From positions 1,984,001-2,048,000 of the forward strand of contig NC_049566.1 in assembly GCF_013368755.1 (NCBI RefSeq): 64,000 bases of DNA, in the 5' to 3' direction. A program made the position numbers and the translations under genes. Below the pieces are notes generated by a model, which was given only the letters and a program-made list of their open reading frames with translations, searched no databases and had not been told where the DNA came from. Below are positions 46,370-56,966 of the stretch, in pieces; the stretch's first letter is position 1, and the number at the start of each line of letters is the position of its first letter. Origin of the DNA: Talaromyces rugulosus (lineage: Eukaryota; Ascomycota; Eurotiomycetes; Eurotiales; Trichocomaceae).

Positions 46370-46713
46370 ATCGGTCAGCAAAACGAGGGAAATCGACCAC
46401 GGGGTGGGTGGTTTTGCAGGAGGCACAAACAATAATCATAAAACACCGGTTGGACCGATGTCCAACTGATTACACGCAATGCACACATTATTCACGAATA
46501 ATCAGGAGTACGGTGTGGGAAGTTATACCAGTTGATTGTCCTATGTTGAAAAAGCAATCGACACATCCATTGTATAGTAACACCATTATTTTCAACCAAG
46601 GAGAGGCGCTATTTATTTTCTCCCTTTTTTTCATTATTTATTCGGTATAAACTGGTGTATAATTTGAGCAAAATGAGCAAGTCATCATCATATATATGCC
46701 ATATCAAAATCAG
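46370..46713. other. Convergent intergenic region
   Basis: About 340 bp between the ends of Sec61 gamma (+) and the WD40 gene (-). No gene is seen. Confidence 0.6.
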
Positions 46714-48990
46714 TCATACTCCGTGCGTTACATCTCTGCGATTACGCTCGCGCTCACGACGAATCGCATTGGCGCGGAAATCATTGTATTCGCGGCTGTA
46801 GTGCAATTCTTCGTCGAAACTCGTACCGAGCTCTGGCATGCCTTCGTCCTCTGTAGCCTTGTCGTTCCAGGAGTGCACTGTGCATGTGCCGGTCGCCATG
46901 CCCCAGCCGTTCCACGAAGTAGCTGGTAGATATCATTTAGTTTACGAAACTTGACTATATTTTTAACAATCTTATCACTTACCAGCCATGACAGGCGCCG
47001 ACGGATGCCAGCTTGCATCGCGGACACATGTTCTCCAAGCATAATCGCCGCTCCTCATCTCGTACTCGGTTGCGAATATATCTCGCTCCTGTGGCCGTGA
47101 TTGATAGGTCACACTTCCAACATCAATTACCCCGGCGATCGTTGCGTCCATGTTGTAAATGTACACTTTGCCATCCTCACTGCCAGAATATACGTATCGT
47201 GAGTTGGTACTAGACGGCGGCGAAAAGTGACAGCGAATCAATGTCTTTAGCACCCGGTGGCCTCGGAAGGTCACTACAGAGCAGTCGTGCGGATGCGGTG
47301 CGTAATATTCGTCTGAATAGTCCATGTATCGATAGTCAAAGCCGGTAGTATAATGGTTGATATTGATCTTGTCGAGCTGTTCCGTGGTCACCATCTTCCG
47401 CAAGTCCCATAGTTTCATCGTCTGGTCTTTTCCGTTTGACAGCACATAGCGGCCATCACCTTTGCTGTCAACATAGGTCAGGCCTTCTGTATGCCCCACA
47501 AAAGCACCAGCCTCTCGGCTATCGTTCATCGATCGTCGATCCCAGACCCGAATTGTGGTATCGTCGGAGCCTGAGTAGAGAATGTGCGGGGATGAAGTGT
47601 CACCGTAACAGACGGCATTGACATCGTCTTCATGTTTTTGCAGCCGTAGTACGGTTTGCCGCGTTTCAATGTCGTATACGATTACTGACCGATCTGAAGT
47701 ACCTGCGACAATCTCTCGACCGTCGCCTGAAAATCGTAATGACCATATCTAGCAAGTTTAATCAGCAAGGAATAAGCAACAACTTGGAGATACATACCCC
47801 CCAATGACGAGGGCCTCTATGTCCATATCTCGAGCTGGAAAAGTCAAGTGACATTGGTTCGGAAGTGTCGTAGGGGTCCGTTGGCGCTAATGAGACTTCA
47901 TGGTGAATTGAACTGTACGCTAAATACCTATTATCTGGACTCAAGGTGGCATCGGTAATGGTCCACTGCCCAACGCCGTGATACCGGACCTTCTTGTAGT
48001 ACTTCCAATCGTATGGGTTTGACGTGTCATACATTCGCACTCTAAAGTCTTGCCCGCAGCAAAAGAAAAAGTTTCCATCGTCTGAGAATTGGCCCGAGTA
48101 GCATCGCGTATCATAGTGAATGATCTTGTCCGCGGTCGTCCCAGGAATTAAGTCCTGCCTAGCGTTAGCATCAACTCTTATATACCTTTTAATCAAACGC
48201 ATGTCTAACCTGAAACACTGTTCGCACGTCTCGCTTCTGATCGCTAGGCGTCCCAATCCCGAGCTCGCGCCACATCAGCTTCGTAGCTAACGTCTTTTTT
48301 CGTTTTTTCTGTTCGTCCACATGGCTGAGGTTGTTTCCATAAGAGCCAGAGTTCATCAATGCTCGCCCGTTTTCACTTGGGACTTTTGGAAAGGCGTGGC
48401 CGGCTGTTCGTCGTCGGCGGAATCTATAGCCACCATAACCGTAGTTACCGTACTCATCGCCGTCGTCGTCACCAGCGAGAAGGCCGCCGCCAAGCAAACC
48501 GTGGGTCTGCAAGATACGACGCAGCCCTCCGGCATTAAGCAGCGAGAGGACTTGTGCTGGGGACACTAACCAATAGTCAGTCAAGGGCGAGCTTTATAGA
48601 TACAGAGCTGGTGGCATACTTCTCGTGGTCCGACCACCGCTCTCTTCTTCTCCGGGTTCGTCGCCCAACGATCCCATAGTAAGCTCAATCTGTATATTGC
48701 CATCCGAGTCGCCTACCGTAGAGGAATCAGCAACGAACAAGAATATCCACAATATCCGGGGACCTACGGAACAAGCCCGTTGCTTGAGCCACATCGTCGT
48801 CACTTTCTTCCTCTCCCTCTTCTTCTTCGTCGATGAATTCGATGTTATCGGTGGCTTCGGACGCCGGTTCAAAATCCATATCGTCGTCTTCCCCGTCATC
48901 GGGCCACTCGTTGGCGAGATGGAAGTCATCGTCTGACCGGTCAGCTCTGGGTGACTGGGACCCGCCGGGCGGGGGAGTGCTATCAGGCAT
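46714..48990 (-). CDS. DCAF11-like WD40 protein (CUL4-DDB1 substrate receptor type; LEC14B family)
   Basis: Six exons on the minus strand, 48990..48768, 48712..48620, 48565..48210, 48154..47798, 47748..46983 and 46922..46714, give 667 residues. The acidic N-terminus (EEEEGEEESDDDVAQ) is followed by a Gly/Tyr/Arg-rich stretch and then seven or so WD repeats from about residue 225 on: GQFSDDGNFFFCCGQDFRVRMYD, HILYSGSDDTTIRVWD, YVLSNGKDQTMKLWD, YVYSGSEDGKVYIYN and a final TGTCTVHSWND. HYDTRCYSGQFS and the GHTEGLTYVDSKGDGRY block are hallmarks of DCAF11/LEC14B. The WDR motif (VWDRR) fits DDB1 docking. It probably selects substrates for a CUL4 ubiquitin ligase in the nucleus; this role is inferred from the family. 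Confidence 0.88.
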
Positions 48991-49624
48991 GTTTCTATAG
49001 CAGCCAGCTGGCTGTTCGCAGAGTAGCTAGAGGGTAGTCCGGGGACGAATTCCCGTCATTCGCCCATGAAACAGCAAGAAATTGGGTGGACAACGAAGAG
49101 ACCTTGGCAATACAGACAATGTTGTCAGAGTGGAAGTGGAGTGGCCGCGGTGCGGAGACATTATTAGTTGGACGGGCCGGTGTGCTTGCGTTATCGATAA
49201 CGGCCTAGTGCACATCGACCCTCTTATCTCCGGGCTTCCTCCTTCTCACTACGTACTCTACATTTATTAATATTCCAAAAGTCGAATGAAATGCGACAAC
49301 CGCCAGTGTTATTAATGGTCCCCACAGTGATGACTGATATTCAGGGATAGCTGACCAATTCAATTGATCCTTCATCGACATCGGCGAATACGACCAAAAT
49401 AGGAAGCGCATGCAGACAATCCGGACGAACTGGAATCCGACCGCCATATCGTCCGTCTATGGGATACCGATTTATCCGGTCACAAATCCTTCGATGCACC
49501 ATATAAAAGCGTAGTGACTTGGCCACTGTTCGTCGCCGCGAATACGCAGGGGAATCGCTAATTTACTTTCCTCGACAACCCCCATCCGAGTGCGCCAGGC
49601 TCATTTCTCCGCGATCTATCTATA
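48991..49624. promoter_or_regulatory. Divergent promoter region, DCAF11-like / aldo-keto reductase
   Basis: About 630 bp between two divergent starts. No clear element was recognised; no gene is seen. Confidence 0.55.
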
Positions 49625-50786
49625 ATGGCGCCGCAACTCATATTCGGCACGGCCACTTTTGGCATGGACATGACCGAGTTCCAAGACCCAGAATCCGTCA
49701 AATCCATTCTCGACACTGCCCAAGAACTGGGCATCCGGCGTCTGGACACTGGAGCCCGGTACCCACCGCGAAACCCGGGAAGATCGGAGGAGCTCATCGG
49801 CGAGACCAAGGCACTCCTCAGGGATGGAAGTGGCTTTGCCGTCGATACCAAAGTTTACACCAATGTACAGACCGATGGCAGTGGTGATCTCACTCAAGAA
49901 GCGGTGGCAGCCTCGATAGTTGCGAGTTTGAAGCGTCTCCAGCGGCCGGAGGGGGTAAGCTGCACACGATACACGAGTCATATCCATGCATTTCGTGTCA
50001 ACTAATAATAGTTTCCAACCATGTCTTGTAGGTAAATACTCTTTATGCGCATCGTGCGGATCCTTCTACACCGTTGGAAGACCAGATCAGGGCATTCAAC
50101 CAGCAGATCAAGGACGGCCGGTGCAAGGCTGTAAGTTTTTATTGTCTCTTCTCTGCGACGATCGAATTGACAGTGTCCAGTGGGGGGTTTCAAACGTTCC
50201 GCCCGAAATGCTCGAGGAAATTCTTCGAATATGCGACGAAAAGGGCTTGCAGAAGCCAAGCTGCTATCAGGGAGACTACAATTTGGCCACGCGCGGTATG
50301 GAAACGAAGCTGCTGCCTATCCTGCGTGCTCACGGCATGTCATTTAACGCGTTCCGGTAAGAGTTTTTTTCAGGGGAAAAAATATTGCAAATTTTTTACT
50401 AAGCCATGAATAGAGCACTCGCGGCAGGCTTCTTGACCGGCCGTGTTGCCGAGAACCAAGTCGCGGGTACTCGCTTCGCCAACAATAACCCCCTTGGCCA
50501 GGCGATGCAGAACCTATTCGGCTCTGAGAAACTGATTGCTGCTCTGAAGCAGTTTAACCAGGAGGTTACGGCCCAGAACCTCAAGCCGGTTGAGGTTGCC
50601 ATTCGCTGGATCGTCTACCACTCGGCTCTCAGTGAGCAAGACGGGGTCTTGCTTGGGGCGAGCAGGACCGAGCAGCTGCGCGACACTGTTGGCATGATCA
50701 AGAAAGGGCCGTTGCCGGTGGAGGTGCTGAAGAATACGGAAGACTTTTGGCTTGCTGTGAAGGATATTCGAGGCAGTATCATCTAG
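49625..50786 (+). CDS. Aldo/keto reductase (AKR7-like)
   Basis: Four exons, 49625..49954, 50032..50130, 50181..50356 and 50414..50786, give 325 residues of the (beta/alpha)8 AKR fold. It starts APQLIFGTATFGMD. The active-site region is RRLDTGARYPP (Asp and Tyr, though the family more often has DTAxxYG) and LYAHRAD (His). The nicotinamide face KAWGVSN is spliced at an acceptor ending TCCAG, and the C-terminal VLLGASRTEQLRDTV is the NADPH-adenosine binding loop. The overall pattern resembles the aflatoxin-aldehyde reductase (AKR7) subgroup. It probably reduces aldehydes with NADPH in the cytosol; the substrate is not known. Confidence 0.88.
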
Positions 50787-53700
50787 ATGTTGGTTTGAGG
50801 ACTCGGATACAAGCCACTGACAAGTCCAAGGCCAGTAGTACCAGATGTTTTCTGTTGTAAGTCTCCAGTCCGGATGTCTCTTCGGATGCCGGTCACCCGT
50901 GGCTTGGTCCCTGTCGATCGTAATAAATGACTGCTCCTATGAAATCTCACGCCGAATACATCCGAAAATCACACTCGGAAAGGGAATTTTCCTTTAAAGC
51001 AACAGAATTCAGTATGAGGTTTAATTCTGAATTTTATTTGGTGACTCGGAAAGCCAACTAAGGGATGCCGCAAAATCTAAGATACTCTTGATGAAGGTGA
51101 ATTAGTTACGTAGTTGATATGAACAAGGCTGAGTAAATCATCGGATACTATTTTTGGGAATTTGGCCCTTTAGTGAATATAGGTTGTAACTTGTTGGTTT
51201 TATCAAATACACAACTCATCACTACAAAGCTGTATTGTATTTTTACGTTTGAGCTTGGGACTGCCCTCCAGATGTCAGGATTGATAGCTTGCTTGGCAGC
51301 TTGACTGGATTGACTTCCATGAAAGAATTTTGATAGATGCACCAAAAGACCAAACATTGAAGGTCTCTTGGGCAGTCAACCTAGAGTTAATTACAGGTCT
51401 TGTGAGATTCGCTTAAAAAGGCTCTCTTCTATATTCGCCTCCATATGACTGACAATTGGCCTAAAATATGTCGATAGATACATACTTTCTGCCAATAGAC
51501 ATCTAGTTCAATGTTCTTGAAATTTGCATTTATAGGAGCCAGGCCTTTTTGTAATGCTTCTGCTGAACACGCACGAGCATGGCACAATGCCTTAAAGAGA
51601 CAACATCTGTGTAAATATTAACAGATCACAACGACCACCAGTTGATATTACAGACTATTGACAACTGCACTGAAAGGTGATTTACTTTGAGTAGTTAACC
51701 TATGGTGTATACACGCACCAGCATAGACTCTCTATAAATATGTAAACGGAGTATGGCGAACCTGAATACCTGCTCAATCCCGTGTACTGCGCAGGCAGCC
51801 TACAAGGTCCCTAGGAGTCTAGGGGACAGCGAAATAGTGATCGCCTATATCCGTTTTCCGTACCCAGTCTACCAGCCGCCTGCACTAGCCGGTGCCACCA
51901 GAGTAAAGATCCGGAAAAAGAGATCCATGAGTAGCGATATTATTTAATTCGCTCGGGTATGCCTACTTCTCCTGGATTCCGCTTATATGGTCATCCAGAA
52001 TGGCCCCCGGTGTAAAAAGGGTTTACTCTCTACCGCTGTGGTATCTCGAGCAAAACTGTGTCTAATGATCATTAATCTTGGGTAGTAGTAGCTCGCAAGA
52101 CGCGAGATTCTGCACCGCCGACGTGCTTGTTATTGGGATTGGGAACTAGTGATTCAGGGTTACAGTCTTGAGTCTTCGTGGATATCGCTAATTTGTATAG
52201 TACTATACCTGTGGAAATGTGCAGACAGGTTCCATGTCAACAACAAAGAAAAATTAAAATAAAATAATGCCAACAAACCTGGGCCTACTCGGGCGAGAGG
52301 CGAGACCTGAGCGTCAGGCAAACCATATACTAGTACTATGTAGTGACTAGTTCGAAAATGGACACGAACACCAGAACAAACCGGAATTTACCTCCAGGCT
52401 CCCAGGCCAGGTCTCATAGGTCGTAGTGTTAAGAGATCCACATATTATTATTATCCCAGAGAACCGGGAAATACTCGCACTAGGCTTCTTTGATGACTGC
52501 TTGGGCTGTGGTGGATCTAGTTCTCTTCCTCTTTGGTCGACTCCCCTTATTACCTAAAAGGCAAATTGTGTGCTAGCTAGGGTACTGCACTAGTTTCTTG
52601 TAGAATTAATTTGGATCGACCGGTCAATTAGTCACGCAAGCACATCTTCCAAGTTCCAAACATTGCGGTGGAACTTTTGTCAATCATCTACTTCCAAGGA
52701 CCAGGGGTAGAAGATGGAAATTTTCAAAGTATGGCTGAATCCCGGTAGGACCCGCTCGAGAGTTTGGACGAGAATCATAAATAAAAAGGGAAGATCATAA
52801 CAGTGATAATAGTAATATTAATAATAATAATAATAATACTCGTAGGGAACCTACTAATCTAGCATTAAAGGAAAATGAAGCGCTCGCAACAGCTCCAAGG
52901 CTGGCGTAAAAATACCGAACAAAGTCGGCCGGAAAAGTATGGTGCAGTATTGTAATTACGGTGTTGTCGCCATCGCAGTCCCGCCGCAGCACCGAGATCT
53001 TCCGTTGAAATTAGCATCTTACATCTTCCTCACCACAGCCAACCAGCAGCCACAGTTCGGTTTCTAGATTCACTAAACCTGCAGCCTCCATTATTCCCGC
53101 GTGCGGGAAACATTCCGGCTGATGCGCCAACGAGAGTCTCCGTACGAAACACACCACTGGGCCCTGGCTCCCGGCTAAGGTCTTGACGCTCGCTCTTAGT
53201 CTTGAGCCTTGAGTCTTCGGAGACTAAGTAGTAAGAGGCATGTTCCATTTTAATCTGGTTATTATCGTGTCCACCTCAGCTGTCGACAAGCCGCCACAGG
53301 TCTGCTCTGTACGAGATGATGACCTTCGTCTCGTCTCGTCTCGTACCGCGATGGCGGAATCTTAGCAAGAAGAGAGATGGATCATCGCCAGGTCAAATTG
53401 CCCAGAAGCAAAACAAATGACGCATCGCCGTTGTCTTGCAGCCTTGGACTCTCCCAAACGACAATAGGCTTTAATAGTACCTCTACTGTTGCGCTCAGCG
53501 TCACAACCGGAAGAGGCAAATGCAAAATCCCCAAATACTGGACCCCCCACAAGGGCACACCTTGTTGGGCCATGAGCCTTGACCGCTGGGCCACTTTCCT
53601 AGTCCTTGGTGCTTATTTATCCAGTTATATTGAGATCGGCTGTTTATCAACACGCTAGGGGACATCGGATGGCGGCATTTGTGGTGCGAGGCGCTTGGTT

Positions 53701-54360
53701 CCCCCTGACACCATGTGGGCCTTGAGGCCCCTCAATCGCGAGCTTCTTCCACGCCTCAACTTAAGCTTGTCGATCTTGTGCTTCTTTGGCCAGTCTATAG
53801 GCCCAATCTGCCATTCAAAAGGTTTTCTCTCCGTGCTTGATGTCATGGTAAACACATCCTTTGGGCCTAGTCTGTCCCAGCCGGACCAACGACGGCATGC
53901 CCACCGGCCACAGTCCAGCCAGCCACGAACTAGTAATCAATCTACTGAAGTCTGCTGCTAGCAGGTCAGCCAGCAACGGACAACTCAGCCTGGATCGGCA
54001 CAAAGAGATGCTCTCTTGGAGTTAAACGCCGCCGGGTTGACAAGAGACGCCCCGTATGATTCAGGGCTAGACTGAAAATTTCGAGATTAGGGCCCTGATC
54101 AATGTTGAGGCGGATCCAATATCGCACTAGGAATCTCTAGGAGGCGAAAAACAAGACCGACTGCTGAGGACGTGGCCAGCAATGACCACCTCGTTTGGCG
54201 GCCCTATTTAACAGAGAACTCCCACTACCTCGTCGAATTCTTTCTTGATCTTCCTTCCACAACAGTCCTTCTTCGATTTCGTTACATTTATTCCCACGAG
54301 ACACGCTCTCCCAGTCACTCCTTTAGAAAACGTCTTTCAAAGACCATATCTTAATTCACA
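50787..54360. other. Long gene-poor interval
   Basis: About 3.6 kb with no supported gene. It contains a TAA microsatellite (about 52807-52835) and TCTCG repeats (about 53326-53345). The right end (from about 54180) looks like the promoter and leader of the secreted repeat protein, with a TATTTAA-like element near 54205 and C/T-rich sequence before the start. Confidence 0.5.
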
Positions 54361-55167
54361 ATGAAGTTCACCTACGCTCTCGCCCTCGCCCTCGCCGGCG
54401 CTGCTGTTGCCCTCCCGGCCGCACCTCCCAAGAGCGGCCAAATCGTCTCTGACCTTGGCCCTGAGGTCCAGCAAACCGTCACCGTCATTGGCACTGACGC
54501 CAAGGAGCTCCTCGTCCAGCTCTCCCCTGAGGTCACTGCCCTCGTTGCCGGTCTCGGCCTCGAAGGTGCCGCTGCCCCTCTTGGCTCCATCGTCAAGACC
54601 GCCGCCAACGTTGGTGACCTTCTCAAGGACCTCAGCCCCAAGACCAATGACCTCCTGGTCGCCACTGGTGAGGACGGAAGCGCTCTCCTCATCCAGCTCT
54701 CTCCCTCTGTTGCCTCTGCTGTTGGCAGTCTCCTTCCTTCTCTGGCCGCCCCTGTTGCCCAGATTGTCAGCTCCCTCGGTGACCACGTCAAGCGTTCTGA
54801 GGGTACCGGTCAGCTCTTGACCGACGTTGGCAAGAACGTCGACGGTGCTCTGACCATCGCCGGCCCCGAGGCTACCACTCTCCTCCTCCAGCTCTCCCCT
54901 GAGCTCACTGCTCTTGTCAGCGGTCTCGGTCTCCCCCCCGTCGGTGCCCTCGTTGGTGGTGTTGTTGCCTCTGCCAGCTCTATCGGTGGCCTCCTCACCG
55001 ACCTTGGCCCCAAGGTTGACGGTCTCCTCGTTGTTGTCGAGCACGGTACCCAGTACCTGCTCGTCTCCCTGTCGCCTGCCGTCGCTGGCCTCCTCTCTGG
55101 CCTTGGCCTCCCTGCCCTCGGAATCCCCGTCGGAACCATCGTTGACTCCGTCGCTGCCAACCTCTAA
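54361..55167 (+). CDS. Secreted four-repeat protein without cysteine, unknown function
   Basis: A single exon of 268 residues. The signal peptide is MKFTYALALALAGAAVALPA. The rest is four tandem repeats of ~60 residues, at about 26-84, 85-149, 150-208 and 209-268. Each has a D(L/V)xPxV segment, an L(L/I)xQLSPxV core (QLSPEV 53, QLSPSV 112, QLSPEL 177, SLSPAV 236), then a GLGL-like hydrophobic helix and a PLGxIV-like strand. There is no cysteine. A dibasic KR (144-145) lies exactly at the join of repeats 2 and 3, so Kex2 could split it into two similar two-repeat halves. Codon use is strongly C-ending (CTC, GTC, GCC), as in highly expressed fungal genes. No named family is recognised. It is probably an abundant extracellular or cell-surface protein. 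Confidence 0.85.
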   Translation: MKFTYALALALAGAAVALPAAPPKSGQIVSDLGPEVQQTVTVIGTDAKELLVQLSPEVTALVAGLGLEGAAAPLGSIVKTAANVGDLLKDLSPKTNDLLVATGEDGSALLIQLSPSVASAVGSLLPSLAAPVAQIVSSLGDHVKRSEGTGQLLTDVGKNVDGALTIAGPEATTLLLQLSPELTALVSGLGLPPVGALVGGVVASASSIGGLLTDLGPKVDGLLVVVEHGTQYLLVSLSPAVAGLLSGLGLPALGIPVGTIVDSVAANL

Positions 55168-55988
55168 ATGTCGGGAATCATGTCAAATATCTCTTTCTTT
55201 TCCGCACTAGCGTTTTAAAACCACGAGGCACGAGACTGCTTTGCAATGGCTTCTATACCCTTAACTAATTTTAATCCGGGAACCATGAATTGTTCAATTA
55301 GTTGTTCATGTACCTGTTGAGAATAATTGTAATGTACATATTGCACATACAGATAGACTCTTATTAGATCAAATATTTGATACATTTCATTACTCGGATT
55401 CTTATAAATTGAATGTGCGATCACATCAATTGATCAGTATTGATAGTTTAAATGTTAATGGTGTTAAATGATATTCCTTGCACGTGAGTTTACATGTCGA
55501 ACATGAGCATTTCAGAGCACCCAACTCAATTCACCTTCCAATGTTGGTTTCTGCAATTTCAATTAGACCAACACCTTTTATTTCTAAACAATTATGTTGC
55601 TTTGTGTAAAAAGGCACAAAAATGAATGTATACTTCGGAGCGGATCAAAGCTGCTCCGGATAAACGGTGGGCCGTGCGGCTATCAAGGTGCCCCGGTGCC
55701 CCGCCAATTGATGACGAGAGCTCCGGGTTGTCTCTCACTCACCTGGACGACGTTCCTTCACTCCTTGGTGGAAACTCGCATGATAATTACTTGAGGGATA
55801 CCACGATAGCACGATAACAATCAAGCGTCCCCCACTCGCTTTGACTGTGGCTTTCCCCGCCCTCCAAAATCCCTCACTCATCCTGGTCACTCGGCGCACA
55901 CGACCACCTGTTCTCGACTTGACCGTTTTCCTCGCTACTATTCCATAAACAACCCCAACACCGTCGCGAAGACAAGAAGAAAGACACA
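55168..55988. other. Intergenic region
   Basis: About 820 bp: AT-rich 3' flank of the repeat protein, then a C-rich leader before Snx3 (about 55820-55985). No gene is seen. Confidence 0.55.
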
Positions 55989-56564
55989 ATGCAGTCCATA
56001 CCAGACGCTCGCTCTCAGACCTTTGAAGAGATCTACGGTCCGCCCGAGAACTTTCTCGAAATCGAAGCAAGTCCCCTCTCTCAACATATATATATCTATC
56101 TATATATACATGAAATAAAACTCCTAACAAAATATCAACCCAGGTCCGCAACCCGCAAACCCACGGAACGTCGCGGTCCATGTACACATCCTACGAGATC
56201 GTCTGCCGCACCAACATCCCAGCCTTCAAACTCAAACACTCTGTCGTGCGCCGCCGTTACTCTGACTTTGAATATTTCCGCGACATTCTCGAGCGCGAGT
56301 CATCGCGCGTGACCATTCCACCATTGCCGGGGAAGGTTTTCACGAATCGGTTTAGTGATGATGTAATTGAGCATCGGCGCGAGGGCTTGCAGCGGTTTTT
56401 GCAGATTGTGGCAGGTCATCCGCTGTTGCAGACGGGGAGTAAGGTGCTTGCTAGTTTTGTTCAAGGTATATATTCCCCTCCCCCTCTCTTTTACCTATGC
56501 TTTAAAAAAAGGTTGGTGTACTGATTTTATGATAGATCCAAACTGGGATAGGAACGCATGGTGA
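55989..56564 (+). CDS. snx3: Sorting nexin-3 (PX-domain protein, Grd19/Snx3)
   Basis: Three exons, 55989..56066, 56144..56465 and 56536..56564, give 142 residues, the family's normal length. It starts [26 protein letters not shown]. The PX domain then shows the phosphoinositide-binding [18 protein letters not shown] and [10 protein letters not shown] motifs, and it ends in DPNWDRNAW. Snx3 binds PI3P on early endosomes and recycles cargo with retromer. Intron 1 begins GCAAGT rather than GT; only this donor gives the conserved join [12 protein letters not shown], so it is a GC-AG intron. The first exon and GC donor make the annotated start easy to miss. Confidence 0.95.
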
Positions 56565-56966
56565 TTCTCTCTCTCTACCTCTACCTGTCCGACCTAATCC
56601 ACCAACATAAAAATAAAAAAACCCCCCAAAAAATGCGTCTGAATACTTCTTCCCGTGTTACTTGGCGTTCGTCCTGTCAATACTTAATTTGTTTACCCTC
56701 AGCCTGGTGTGGATTTCATGTGTAATTACGTCTGCAATTCTGCTGCCACTCATTTTCAAATGTTTATTCAGCGAGTTTTACTTGCCAGTCAGTGTGATTT
56801 ATTGAATCCTTTATATTAGGAAGCGTTTCAATACCAATCAAGTATGATCGATCGTGTTACTACAATTGTTGAATTGCCAGAATGGAAAATAAAGGTTATC
56901 ATTATTATGATTCGATAAAACAACTTCACAATTAACCGAAAAGTCTCATTAGTTAGTTGCCACAGA
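56565..56966. other. Convergent intergenic region
   Basis: About 400 bp between the ends of Snx3 (+) and the Myb protein (-). C/A-rich then AT-rich; no gene is seen. Confidence 0.6.

Noticed and set aside
54337..55044. 235-codon minus-strand frame
   Set aside because: Antisense shadow of the C-ending, repetitive secreted-protein gene; its Gly/Glu-rich repeats merely mirror the codon bias.
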